The notes under the pieces are model-generated. The model ran no database searches. It saw nothing but the letters and a program-made list of their open reading frames with translations, and was not told the origin of the DNA. Shown piece by piece: positions 27,039 through 34,416 of a DNA stretch of 64,000 bases; the stretch's first letter is position 1; the number at the start of each line of letters is the position of its first letter. Both the position numbers and the translations under genes were made by a program. This stretch comes from CAZAFL01 sp964484465 (GTDB lineage Bacteria; Bacteroidota; Ignavibacteria; UBA10030; SZUA-254). The stretch covers positions 1 to 64,000 of the forward strand of contig CAZAFL010000001.1 in NCBI GenBank assembly GCA_964484465.1, given 5' to 3'.

Positions 27039-27266
27039 GTGAAAAATATTCTCTCCATAAGAATACTTCTCTGTGCAGTTATACTGATCGTCGCTTGCTC
27101 AGCACAACATAGTGATCAGGTTGTTGTTGTCGAAAAAACGAAGACCTACCATACAGATAAATGTCCAAGGGTTAACATGGCAAATGCCCGATGGATGACA
27201 CGCGAGGAGGCAAGAGCAATGAACTGTAAGGCGTGTCCCGGCTGTCAGCCTGATCGGCAGAACTAA
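27039..27266 (+). CDS. small Cys-rich lipoprotein
   Basis: A 75-residue protein starting with GTG at 27039, 17 bases after the oxidoreductase stop. The signal peptide ends in a lipobox (LIVAC, C20). The mature part has H38 in YHTDKC, C42, and the close trio C63, C66 and C69 in NCKACPGC, a set suited to one metal ion. The spacing (YHxxxC, an EEAR helix, then CxxCxxC) is like small zinc-binding modules found at the ends of exported proteins. Its place between a molybdoenzyme and a cytochrome b suggests an accessory role in that module; this is inference. Confidence 0.7.
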   Translation: MKNILSIRILLCAVILIVACSAQHSDQVVVVEKTKTYHTDKCPRVNMANARWMTREEARAMNCKACPGCQPDRQN

Positions 27267-27270
27267 ACTT

Positions 27271-27894
27271 ATGAATCAGCAGAGAGAGTATCAGCATCCG
27301 TTTATTATCCGGTTGACCCATTGGGTGAACTTTATCGCGCTCGGCATCATGGTAACGAGCGGATTGCGTATTTACAATGCTTCGCCGACATACGGTTTCA
27401 GGATTCCCGATGTGTTTACTATGGGCGGGTGGCTCGCGGGTGCGCGGCAGTGGCACTTCTTCGCAATGTGGTTGTTTTTTATCAACGGATTTGTTTGGAT
27501 TCTCTATAATATTGCCAGCAAGCACGGCCGTCGAACAACCATTTTTGCGAAAAGTGATGCCCCGGGTGTCCTGCCGATGGTTCTGTACTATCTGCACGTG
27601 AAGAAAGAACATCCTCCGATAAAAAAATACAACCCGCTGCAAAAGCTTGCCTACACTGTCGTATCGTTTATTGCGCTTGGTGCTATTCTCACCGGCATTG
27701 CGATTTACTGGCCGGTCCAATTCAAATGGCTTACCGCGTTCTTCGGAAATTACGACAACGCCCGCGGCTGGCATTTCCTCTTTATGGCGGCGCTGGTCCT
27801 CTTTTTCCTCAATCATATTATCATGGTGATCATTGCCGGCTGGAGTAATTTTCTTGCGATATTTACTGGCTGGAAAAAACCCCCAGCAAAGTAA
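27271..27894 (+). CDS. four-helix cytochrome b (b561 / Ni-Fe-hydrogenase / formate-dehydrogenase gamma type)
   Basis: A 207-residue inner-membrane protein with four transmembrane helices. Histidines at 17 (RLTHWVNF), 62 (QWHFFAMW), 168 (GWHFLFMA) and 182 (LNHIIMV) are well placed to bind two b hemes, as in the cytochrome b561-like family (PF01292 type). Such subunits pass electrons between the quinone pool and a periplasmic enzyme. It starts 4 bases after the small lipoprotein gene, so the molybdoenzyme, lipoprotein and cytochrome are one transcription unit. Confidence 0.85.
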   Translation: MNQQREYQHPFIIRLTHWVNFIALGIMVTSGLRIYNASPTYGFRIPDVFTMGGWLAGARQWHFFAMWLFFINGFVWILYNIASKHGRRTTIFAKSDAPGVLPMVLYYLHVKKEHPPIKKYNPLQKLAYTVVSFIALGAILTGIAIYWPVQFKWLTAFFGNYDNARGWHFLFMAALVLFFLNHIIMVIIAGWSNFLAIFTGWKKPPAK

Positions 27895-27937
27895 TTCCTC
27901 ATCTCATGGGCGTCATCGATGCATTGAGAGACCCGTG

Positions 27938-27967
27938 TTGTAAGTAAATTGAAAAAGTTCGTATATT
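27938..27967 (+). promoter_or_regulatory. promoter of moaA
   Basis: TTGTAA (27938-27943), an 18-base spacer and TATATT (27962-27967) lie 25 bases before the moaA start. Confidence 0.5.
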
Positions 27968-27991
27968 ACATACGAGCTTTGGACCTCATCA

Positions 27992-29020
27992 ATGACCAGT
28001 TCTTCCGCACAAATTTTGCAGGACGCTTTCGGCCGTACGATTAATAATCTTCGGATTTCGGTGACGGACAGGTGTAATTTCCGTTGCACCTATTGCATGC
28101 CCGAGGAGGGGATGGTGTGGCTGGATAAGAAGGAGCTCTTAACATTTGAAGAGATAACCCGCCTTGTTCACATCTTTGCCGGATTGGGAATAACAAAAAT
28201 CAGACTTACCGGCGGTGAGCCGTTGATGCGAAAAGACCTTCACCTCCTTGTCGAAAAACTCAGCCGCATTTCAGGAATCCACGATATTGCTCTTACGACA
28301 AACGGGTTTTTTCTTGCCGAACAGGCACTTCCTCTTGTCAAAGCAGGCCTGAAACGTATTAATGTCAGTATGGATTCGCTGGATCCTGCAACATTCTCAG
28401 CAATGGTCCGCAGGGATTATCTCCACAAGGTTTGGACAGGACTCGACGCGGTGGAGAAGCTCCCCATCCGCCCGATAAAGATTAATGTTGTTCTCATCCG
28501 CGGAATCAATGACCATGAAATTGAAGATTTTGCCCGGCTCGCGAGAACCAAACCGTTTGTCATTCGATTCATAGAATTTATGCCGATTGGTTCGCATGAT
28601 GAATGGAATAACGACAAAGTTGTCCCGACGCGTGAAATAATTGAACGTATTAATGCGATGGGGCGCAAGCTTCTCCCGACAGGGAAACCTCCCGCGGGTT
28701 GGAACCCGCGGGAGGTTTCTGAGCCGGCAGACAGGTACAAGTTTGAAGACGGACTGGGAGAAATTGGTTTTATTAGCTCTGTCAGTGAACCGTTCTGTTC
28801 TTCATGTAACCGTGTAAGGATTACTTCTGATGGAAAATTGCGGACATGCCTGTTTTCTCTGCATGAAACGGATTTAAAATCGATGGTTCGTGGAAATGCA
28901 ACTGATAATGAAATTTGCAACACGATTATTGACGCAGTGTGGAAAAAAGAAGAGGGACACCTGATCAATCGCCCGGGATTCGTACGTCCTGAACGCACAA
29001 TGAGCCAGATTGGAGGATAG
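27992..29020 (+). CDS. moaA: GTP 3',8-cyclase MoaA, with in-frame palindrome insertion
   Basis: Radical-SAM enzyme that converts GTP to 3',8-cyclo-GTP, first step of molybdenum-cofactor synthesis. The N-terminal cluster is C28-x3-C32-x2-C35 (RCNFRCTYC) and the C-terminal GTP-binding cluster is C269, C272 and C286 (FCSSCNRVR...RTC). Length is 342 residues, slightly long. The excess lies at residues 232-243 (KPPAGWNPREVS), which are encoded exactly by a perfect palindrome at 28685-28718, starting on a codon boundary. It sits in the variable linker before GEIGFISSVSEPFC, so activity is probably kept. A nearly identical palindrome begins right after the stop codon. Confidence 0.94.
   Translation: MTSSSAQILQDAFGRTINNLRISVTDRCNFRCTYCMPEEGMVWLDKKELLTFEEITRLVHIFAGLGITKIRLTGGEPLMRKDLHLLVEKLSRISGIHDIALTTNGFFLAEQALPLVKAGLKRINVSMDSLDPATFSAMVRRDYLHKVWTGLDAVEKLPIRPIKINVVLIRGINDHEIEDFARLARTKPFVIRFIEFMPIGSHDEWNNDKVVPTREIIERINAMGRKLLPTGKPPAGWNPREVSEPADRYKFEDGLGEIGFISSVSEPFCSSCNRVRITSDGKLRTCLFSLHETDLKSMVRGNATDNEICNTIIDAVWKKEEGHLINRPGFVRPERTMSQIGG
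28685..28718. repeat. 34-base palindrome within moaA
   Basis: AAACCTCCCGCGGGTT, two bases (GG), then AACCCGCGGGAGGTTT: sixteen complementary bases on each side. It is read through in frame by moaA. Confidence 0.85.
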
Positions 29021-29056
29021 TAAACCTCCCGCAGGTTCTAACCTGCGGGAGGTTTA
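29021..29056. repeat. 36-base palindrome directly after moaA
   Basis: TAAACCTCCCGCAGGTT, two bases (CT), then AACCTGCGGGAGGTTTA. It is the same element as in moaA with one compensated pair changed (CGG/CCG to CAG/CTG). No T run follows, so it is not a normal terminator. Confidence 0.85.
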
Positions 29057-29112
29057 CTCTGGCTGTCTCATGAACAAATGACAACATCCGTAAACAGCAT
29101 GAGGGAACAGTT

Positions 29113-29439
29113 ATGAAATTATCATCGGTTCTTGTGGGCGCGGTAATCGTATGTGCATCGCTGGGAAAAATGTATGCTCAGGATAAAACGCCGGTAGTCG
29201 ACCAGCGTGAGAAAAATCAGCAGGAACGTATCGACCAGGGGATCAAGAGCGGCGAGCTCACCAAGGGTGAAGCGGCACGCCTTGAAGCGCAACAGGGAAA
29301 AATAAAAGTCGATGAGGCAAAAGCAAAAGCGGATGGTGTGGTGACCGCGAAAGAACGGGCAAAACTGAAGAGAGAACAGAACCGCGCGAGCCGGACCATC
29401 TATCGCAAGAAACACAACGCACGCGTTCAAAAACCGTAA
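29113..29439 (+). CDS. exported charged helical protein, unknown function
   Basis: A 108-residue protein with a signal peptide (LVGAVIVCASLGKMYAQ). The mature part is two helix-turn units: RIDQGIKSGELTKGEAARLEAQQGKI and a second with ADGVVTAKERAKLKREQNRASRTIY, ending KKHNARV. The ADGVVTAKE turn recalls an EF-hand-like Asp/Gly loop followed by a helix, but an ordinary Ca site is incomplete. Proteins of this pattern are widespread in Proteobacteria and Bacteroidota without a known role. It interrupts the cofactor genes and has its own terminator. Confidence 0.75.
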   Translation: MKLSSVLVGAVIVCASLGKMYAQDKTPVVDQREKNQQERIDQGIKSGELTKGEAARLEAQQGKIKVDEAKAKADGVVTAKERAKLKREQNRASRTIYRKKHNARVQKP

Positions 29440-29458
29440 ATCGTTAATTCACTGTTTT

Positions 29459-29495
29459 AAGGTGAAGCGTTACTCGTGATGCTTCACCTTTTTTA
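29459..29495 (+). terminator. Rho-independent terminator
   Basis: AAGGTGAAGC (29459-29468) pairs with GCTTCACCTT (29481-29490) around a 12-base loop, followed by TTTTTATTT. Confidence 0.8.
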
Positions 29496-29530
29496 TTTGT
29501 TTTTTTATGCGAGCCTGTGTACCTTTTATC

Positions 29531-30436
29531 ATGCGAGACGTATCATCAAAATCCGGTTCGCTGCGATCTGCCAAAGCTTCAGCTACGTTAAAGGTCAGTT
29601 CATCCACTATTCGGGCTGTTAAAACGGGTGATGTTCCTAAAGCAGACCCCCTCGGCGTCGCAAAAATTGCCGGCATCCAGTCGGCAAAAAATACAAGCCT
29701 TCTTATTCCGTATTGCCATCAGGTCCCTCTCGATTATGTCGCAATCGATTTCAAACTGATGAAAGATTCTATCATCGTCAACGCGGAAGTGAAGGCAATC
29801 TGGAAAACGGGTGTTGAAATGGAAGCGTTGGTAGCAGCATCATCTGCCGTACTCACGCTGTACGACATGCTAAAAATCATTGATGAGAGGATGGAGGTCG
29901 TAAATGTTCAACTGACTGAGAAAAAAGGAGGCAAGTCGGCGATACGAGTGACAGGCAAAGGGCTAACAGCATCAGTCATTGTCCTGAGTGATTCGGTGAG
30001 CAGGGGTGTTTCAACCGATCGGTCAGGAAAAATGTTGAAGGAGAGTTTAACAGCTCTGGGGTTCAAGGTACACAATGTAATTGTTCTCCCGGATGATCAG
30101 GATAAGATCGTCGATGCGTTGAAAACTTTGGCTGACCGAAAGAACATTGACCTCATCGTTACCACCGGCGGAACGGGTATCGGTCCGCGGGATGTTACGC
30201 CGGAAGCAACCCTCGCCGTGATTCACCGGAGAATCGAGGGGGTGGAAGAAGCGCTGCGTAATTTTGGTCAGGAAAGAATGCCGATGGCGATGCTTTCCCG
30301 ATGCGTCGTTGGTGTGCGTGATAAAACGCTTATCATCAATTTGCCCGGATCGACCGGCGGCGTCCAGGACGGAATGAATGCAATTTTTCCATCAATCATA
30401 CATACATTCCGGATGCTCAAAGGAGAAAAGCATTAA
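29531..30436 (+). CDS. bifunctional MoaC-MogA/MoaB molybdenum-cofactor protein
   Basis: A fusion of two cofactor enzymes. Residues 1 to about 145 are MoaC (cyclic pyranopterin monophosphate synthase), with LGVAKIAGIQSAKNTSLLIPYCHQVPLDYV and KTGVEMEALVAASSAVLTLYDMLK. The rest is a MogA/MoaB domain, which adenylylates molybdopterin, with TTGGTGIGPRDVTPEAT and INLPGSTGGVQDGMNAIFP. ATG 29531 (MRDVSSKSG) places the start where MoaC proteins normally begin; ATG 29507 would add 8 residues and lies next to the terminator tail. It is 2 bases from the next molybdoenzyme gene. With moaA, moaD, moaE and moeA it gives nearly the whole Mo-MPT pathway. Confidence 0.92.
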   Translation: MRDVSSKSGSLRSAKASATLKVSSSTIRAVKTGDVPKADPLGVAKIAGIQSAKNTSLLIPYCHQVPLDYVAIDFKLMKDSIIVNAEVKAIWKTGVEMEALVAASSAVLTLYDMLKIIDERMEVVNVQLTEKKGGKSAIRVTGKGLTASVIVLSDSVSRGVSTDRSGKMLKESLTALGFKVHNVIVLPDDQDKIVDALKTLADRKNIDLIVTTGGTGIGPRDVTPEATLAVIHRRIEGVEEALRNFGQERMPMAMLSRCVVGVRDKTLIINLPGSTGGVQDGMNAIFPSIIHTFRMLKGEKH

Positions 30437-30438
30437 TA

Positions 30439-31047
30439 ATGGCGCTGTTCGACCCCAAGAAAAGGTTTGTCGAGGGTATTAATTCATTCGGCAGGTCAAA
30501 GACTCCACCCGGACAAATTGCAACGGTGAAATTTCCCGTGCTGACGTACGGTGAAACACCGAATGTTTCCAGGGAAGAATGGCGTTTTCGGGTGTGGGGA
30601 GAGGTCGATGGGGAGTGCGCGTGGACATGGGACGACTTTATGAAATTTCCTCAAACGACCATCCATGCTGATTTTCATTGCGTCACTCGGTGGAGCAGGT
30701 TCGATGATGACTGGAAGGGAGTTCTCTTCAGGGACCTCGTTAATTTTATCAGAATAAAACCGACCGCAAAATTCGTCATGCAGCATGCATACGGAGGATA
30801 CACAACAAACAATTCGATCGATGTGATGATGAATGAGGAGGTAATCTTTGCGCACACGTTTAACGGCGCGCCCCTCCCGCGCGAACACGGGGGACCGATG
30901 CGTGTATTTACACCCCGTCGGTATGCATGGAAGGGGGCGAAGTGGGTCAACGGACTGGAGTTTATGACAAAAGACCGTAAAGGATTCTGGGAACTGAACG
31001 GGTATGATACCCCTGCCGACCCCTGGAAAGAAGAAAGATTTGGGTAG
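30439..31047 (+). CDS. cytosolic molybdopterin-dependent oxidoreductase (sulfite oxidase fold)
   Basis: A 202-residue sulfite-oxidase-superfamily catalytic domain with no signal peptide. The candidate Mo ligand is C81 in DFHCVTRWSRFDDDWKGV, a form typical of short bacterial homologues rather than of MsrP. HGGPMRVFTPRRYAWKGAKWVNGLEF is the C-terminal signature. It differs strongly from the exported homologue at 26305 and has no neighbouring cytochrome. The substrate is unknown. It starts 2 bases after the MoaC-MogA fusion, so cofactor synthesis and this enzyme are coexpressed. Confidence 0.85.
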   Translation: MALFDPKKRFVEGINSFGRSKTPPGQIATVKFPVLTYGETPNVSREEWRFRVWGEVDGECAWTWDDFMKFPQTTIHADFHCVTRWSRFDDDWKGVLFRDLVNFIRIKPTAKFVMQHAYGGYTTNNSIDVMMNEEVIFAHTFNGAPLPREHGGPMRVFTPRRYAWKGAKWVNGLEFMTKDRKGFWELNGYDTPADPWKEERFG

Positions 31048-31193
31048 TTGAAAATTTGTGTCGTTGTCCAATCTCTTACGCGTTTGTGCTTTTCCGAAAT
31101 TTTTCTTAGAATGAATTGAGAAAACAACAGCTGTTTCAATCGGCAGTTTCTCACACGGGTAAACGTAGATCTATTAAGCTCTAACCAGACTTC

Positions 31194-32261
31194 ATGGAAT
31201 TAGTAATCATCTCCATCCTCACCGTAGCAATCGTAATCCTTGTTTTTTTGGTTCTCCGGCGCCAGCCGGCATATCCGCCACAAGATCAGGGTCAATCATT
31301 CACGATGATGCAGCAGCAGGTCGAATCACTGCGTGCAGATGTACGCGAGAGCCTGCATCATATCACCGAAAGCATGAACCAGCAGCTCTCAAGTGTCACT
31401 CAACAGATTCAGTCGCAAACGAGCACCGTCGGCACGCGGCTTGACACCGCTGCCGGTGTGATCCGTGATGTTCAACGGAATTTGGGAGAGCTGGGAAAAG
31501 CGACGCAGGAGATTAAAGAACTCGGGCAAAGTGTCTCGAAACTCGAGGAGCTCTTACGTGCGCCGAAGCTCCGCGGCGGACTGGGAGAACTGCTTCTCGA
31601 AGATTTGCTGAAACAGGTTCTTCCGATCGGACACTTCGAGATGCAATATCATTTCCGTAACGGACAAATTGTTGATGCTGTCATACGGACTTCAGACCGT
31701 ATGGTGCCCATCGATTCAAAATTCCCGCTCGAAAATTTTAGAAAGATGATTACAGCGGAACCTGATGGTGACAAAAAAGTCTTCCAGCGTGCATTCGTCA
31801 ACGACGTAAAAAAACACATCGATGCAATCGCAACAAAGTATATTCTCCCGGACGAAGGAACATTTCCATTTGCCCTCATGTATATTCCGGCGGAAAATAT
31901 TTATTATGAGGTGATCATTAAAGACGAAGGGGCGAACGGCAGCGGACTGTACTCATACGCACTCGACAGGAAAGTCGTTCCGGTTTCGCCGAACAGCTTT
32001 TATGCGTATCTCCAGGTCGTCGCTCTCGGCCTTCGTGGACTTGAGATCGAGCAGAGTGCGAGAGATATTTTAAACACCCTCTCGAGGTTACAGGGAGATA
32101 TGGCACGCGTGCGTGATGCATTCAGTGTGCTCGGTACGCATCTCGATAATGCTCATAAGAAGTATGAGGAGGCTGACAAACGATTGACAAGTTTTGAGGG
32201 CCGCCTGCTGACTGTCGCGGAACGCACACTGCAAGACGAGCAGGAGAAATTATTGACGTGA
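31194..32261 (+). CDS. rmuC: DNA recombination protein RmuC homologue
   Basis: A 355-residue protein with one N-terminal transmembrane helix (VIISILTVAIVILVFLVL), a long coiled coil (about 40-120), and the RmuC nuclease-like domain with LRGGLGELLLEDLLKQVLP, VDAVIRTSDRMVPIDSKFPLENF and IYYEVIIKD. The VPIDSKFPLE stretch corresponds to the PD-(D/E)XK-like core. RmuC limits rearrangements at DNA inverted repeats and has roles in phage defence in some bacteria. It heads a long plus-strand run. Confidence 0.92.
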   Translation: MELVIISILTVAIVILVFLVLRRQPAYPPQDQGQSFTMMQQQVESLRADVRESLHHITESMNQQLSSVTQQIQSQTSTVGTRLDTAAGVIRDVQRNLGELGKATQEIKELGQSVSKLEELLRAPKLRGGLGELLLEDLLKQVLPIGHFEMQYHFRNGQIVDAVIRTSDRMVPIDSKFPLENFRKMITAEPDGDKKVFQRAFVNDVKKHIDAIATKYILPDEGTFPFALMYIPAENIYYEVIIKDEGANGSGLYSYALDRKVVPVSPNSFYAYLQVVALGLRGLEIEQSARDILNTLSRLQGDMARVRDAFSVLGTHLDNAHKKYEEADKRLTSFEGRLLTVAERTLQDEQEKLLT

Positions 32262-32307
32262 TTCATGGAGAAGAGGTTATTCAGTGAACAAAGGAAAGGA
32301 GATTGGT

Positions 32308-32928
32308 ATGATGCTGAGAGTTCATCAGAAGAACCCGCAGGGAAGACATATCAAGCACGCAGTCGACATTCTGCGCGATGGGGGCGTTATCATTTATCCG
32401 ACGGATACCGTCTACGGTATCGGGTGCAGTATTTTTAATACCGCGGGTATCGAACGTGTGTATAGAATTAAACGACAGGATAAAAATAAACCGTTCAGTT
32501 TTATGTGTGTCGATTTGAGTCATATCAGCGAATACGCGAAAGTTTCAAATCCGGCATTTCGATTGATGAAGTATCTCATTCCCGGACCGTTTACGTTTCT
32601 GCTGCCTGCAGGCCGATTGAAACAATTGCCCAAGAGCATGATCAGCAGCCGCAAAACAGTCGGCATACGCGTTCCCGCCAATAGCATAGCTCTTTCGCTT
32701 ATCCAGGAACTCGGCCACCCTATTCTCAATACAAGTGTGACAAACGGGACTGGCGATATCATCAGCGATCCGGGATATATCCACACGTTGTACGGAAAAC
32801 ATGTTGACCTTATTCTCGACGGCGGGATTTCTGGTGTCGAGCTTTCAACGATTCTGGATTTAACAGATGACCAACCGGTTGTCGTACGCGAGGGCGCCGG
32901 CGATGTCAGTACGCTTGTTTCAGAATAA
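32308..32928 (+). CDS. YciO-type protein of the Sua5/YciO/YrdC family
   Basis: A 206-residue single-domain member of the threonylcarbamoyl-AMP synthase fold. The sequence from MMLRVHQKNPQGRHIKHAVDIL is closer to E. coli YciO (which starts FYIHPDNPQ) than to TsaC. The ligand-binding KxR-SxN set appears as KRQDKNKPFSFMC, and VGIRVPAN and PVVVREGAGDV are standard. TsaC activity for tRNA t6A is possible, but YciO members are usually weaker. I chose ATG 32308 because AAAGGAG stands 6 bases before it; a GTG at 32284 would add eight residues. Confidence 0.85.
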   Translation: MMLRVHQKNPQGRHIKHAVDILRDGGVIIYPTDTVYGIGCSIFNTAGIERVYRIKRQDKNKPFSFMCVDLSHISEYAKVSNPAFRLMKYLIPGPFTFLLPAGRLKQLPKSMISSRKTVGIRVPANSIALSLIQELGHPILNTSVTNGTGDIISDPGYIHTLYGKHVDLILDGGISGVELSTILDLTDDQPVVVREGAGDVSTLVSE

Positions 32929-32943
32929 CAAAAAAAGTAGCCG

Positions 32944-33666
32944 ATGTATCTAAAAGAAAAACTACTTACACTTACCGACAAAGTACCGATCATTCATGGA
33001 GAGAAGGTCGATGTTGTTGCAGTCTATGCCGACCTTCGCGGTTTTGCACATTGGTCGTTGAACTCTCCCCCCGATCAGATTACCAAAATCATTGAGTGCG
33101 TGTATGACCGGGTCATCCAGCTTGCTTTTTTTTATAAACATACATTCCATAAATTTCTCGGTGACGGTTTCTTGTTGATTTGGGAAGTCAGTGACTACCG
33201 GACAAGAGCCGAGGCCCTGCACTGGGCGCTTGCTGCTTCATTTGAAATCCATAAACGATATTGGTACCTTGCGCAGACTTTGAAATTTCCACCTCCTCTT
33301 GGCTTCGGCATCGGTATTTCAATGGGCGAAGTCGTGCGCATCGACCCTGAAACGTTTATTCCGGAATTGAATGAACCAGATTTTGTAGGATATCCTATGA
33401 ACAGCGGTGCACGGCTTCAGAAACTCGCAGGACCTTATGGTACCGTGATCGATACGGTAAGTGCCAGAGAAGCCAAAAGCAATCCTCATAGAGTCCTTCG
33501 CTGTGAGAATAACATTCTCCGACTTGAACTCCTTGAGCCTAATGAGAAAGCCTCGATCGTTGCTCAAAAATTTACGGGCCTGAGCGAAAACGATATTCAG
33601 GGCTTTCAGTACGTGGTATGGCCCTATGTTATGAATTCCCTTTGGAATGTGGATGGAAGGCTCTGA
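32944..33666 (+). CDS. stand-alone class III nucleotide cyclase
   Basis: A 240-residue protein that is essentially one class III cyclase domain. The metal-binding aspartates D30 (VYADLRGF) and D74 (FLGDGF) are present. K70 and D146, which select adenine, and N153 and R157 (GYPMNSGARLQ), which stabilise the transition state, are also present, so it should be an active adenylate cyclase. It lacks any sensor, HAMP or transmembrane part. It lies 15 bases after yciO and overlaps the next gene, a membrane protein. No cAMP receptor gene was found in the window. Confidence 0.85.
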   Translation: MYLKEKLLTLTDKVPIIHGEKVDVVAVYADLRGFAHWSLNSPPDQITKIIECVYDRVIQLAFFYKHTFHKFLGDGFLLIWEVSDYRTRAEALHWALAASFEIHKRYWYLAQTLKFPPPLGFGIGISMGEVVRIDPETFIPELNEPDFVGYPMNSGARLQKLAGPYGTVIDTVSAREAKSNPHRVLRCENNILRLELLEPNEKASIVAQKFTGLSENDIQGFQYVVWPYVMNSLWNVDGRL

Positions 33667-34162
33667 AAATTTGATATTGCGTAATAGAAAAGAAAGAACG
33701 AGAAACACGGCCCCAATCATGCAGGAGTGTCCAGCATTGGGTGCAGGATGGGTGTTACTCTATGGTTTGTTGCTGACGATAGTTCTGACATTTATGAATT
33801 ATTTTATCGTTTCGTTCAACTGGACGAATATCATTGGGTTTTTCCCTGCTGGTGTATTCACATCCTTGCTCGTGTGGCAGAGCGAGAGCTTGTGGTTTAC
33901 TACAATTTCTAAGATGATCGTCAATCCATATTCCCTTGTTTCCTATGCATCCCGAATTCCCTTCTGGTTTATCGCGAGTGGGATGGGATACACGCTGGGG
34001 TTCCTGCTTGCGAAAAAACATGGCCTCTTTGTAGTGTACGAAGTTCCCGCCAAACAGTTGTTCCAGTTCGGAGGGAAAGTCGGCTGTGCATTACAGATTC
34101 CGGCGCAGTTCATTTCGCATCAAATGATGAAAAGGACCGCTTCTAAAGTCGCTTCAGACTGA
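33647..34162 (+). CDS. membrane protein overlapping the cyclase gene, unknown function
   Basis: A 171-residue protein. The first 35 residues are basic and polar. Hydrophobic segments lie near 34-54, 60-80 and 100-120, and the tail is amphipathic (AKQLFQFGGKVGCALQIPAQF). I know no family for it. The start at 33647 overlaps the cyclase gene by 20 bases; ATG 33719 (MQECPAL) would avoid the overlap and begin just before the first helix. The tight link hints that it may anchor or regulate the cyclase. Confidence 0.65.
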   Translation: MWMEGSENLILRNRKERTRNTAPIMQECPALGAGWVLLYGLLLTIVLTFMNYFIVSFNWTNIIGFFPAGVFTSLLVWQSESLWFTTISKMIVNPYSLVSYASRIPFWFIASGMGYTLGFLLAKKHGLFVVYEVPAKQLFQFGGKVGCALQIPAQFISHQMMKRTASKVASD

Positions 34163-34188
34163 GGCGATAAATTTCAGGTTTACATGGA

Positions 34189-34377
34189 ATGACTCGCATA
34201 GAACAACATAAGATGATTGAAATGCTCCGGGACTACGAGCATAAAATGAGAGGGCGGGACCTCGATGATTTCGAAATGATGCATAAACGCGACCGTGATG
34301 ATGAAGACCTGGATGAAATTTCCCGTAAGAATCTAACCCAGCTTTATATCAAATACGTACCGGAGCGCCTGCGGTAA
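34189..34377 (+). CDS. small highly charged protein, unknown function
   Basis: A 62-residue protein of which nearly half the residues are D, E, K or R, with runs such as HKRDRDDEDLDE. It ends KYVPERLR. It is probably an all-helical cytosolic protein. It lies between the membrane protein and the AddB-like nuclease in the same orientation, 26 and 39 bases away. No longer or better frame exists here. The evidence is coding potential and position only. Confidence 0.5.
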   Translation: MTRIEQHKMIEMLRDYEHKMRGRDLDDFEMMHKRDRDDEDLDEISRKNLTQLYIKYVPERLR

Positions 34378-34416
34378 CCGCGGTTCGTCTGCTCTTTCTC
34401 AACTCCCGATAAACGG

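Noticed and set aside
33727..33912. Small plus-strand frame inside the membrane-protein gene
   Set aside because: It overlaps the 33647-34162 frame, which has clear hydrophobic helices, and lacks a start signal.
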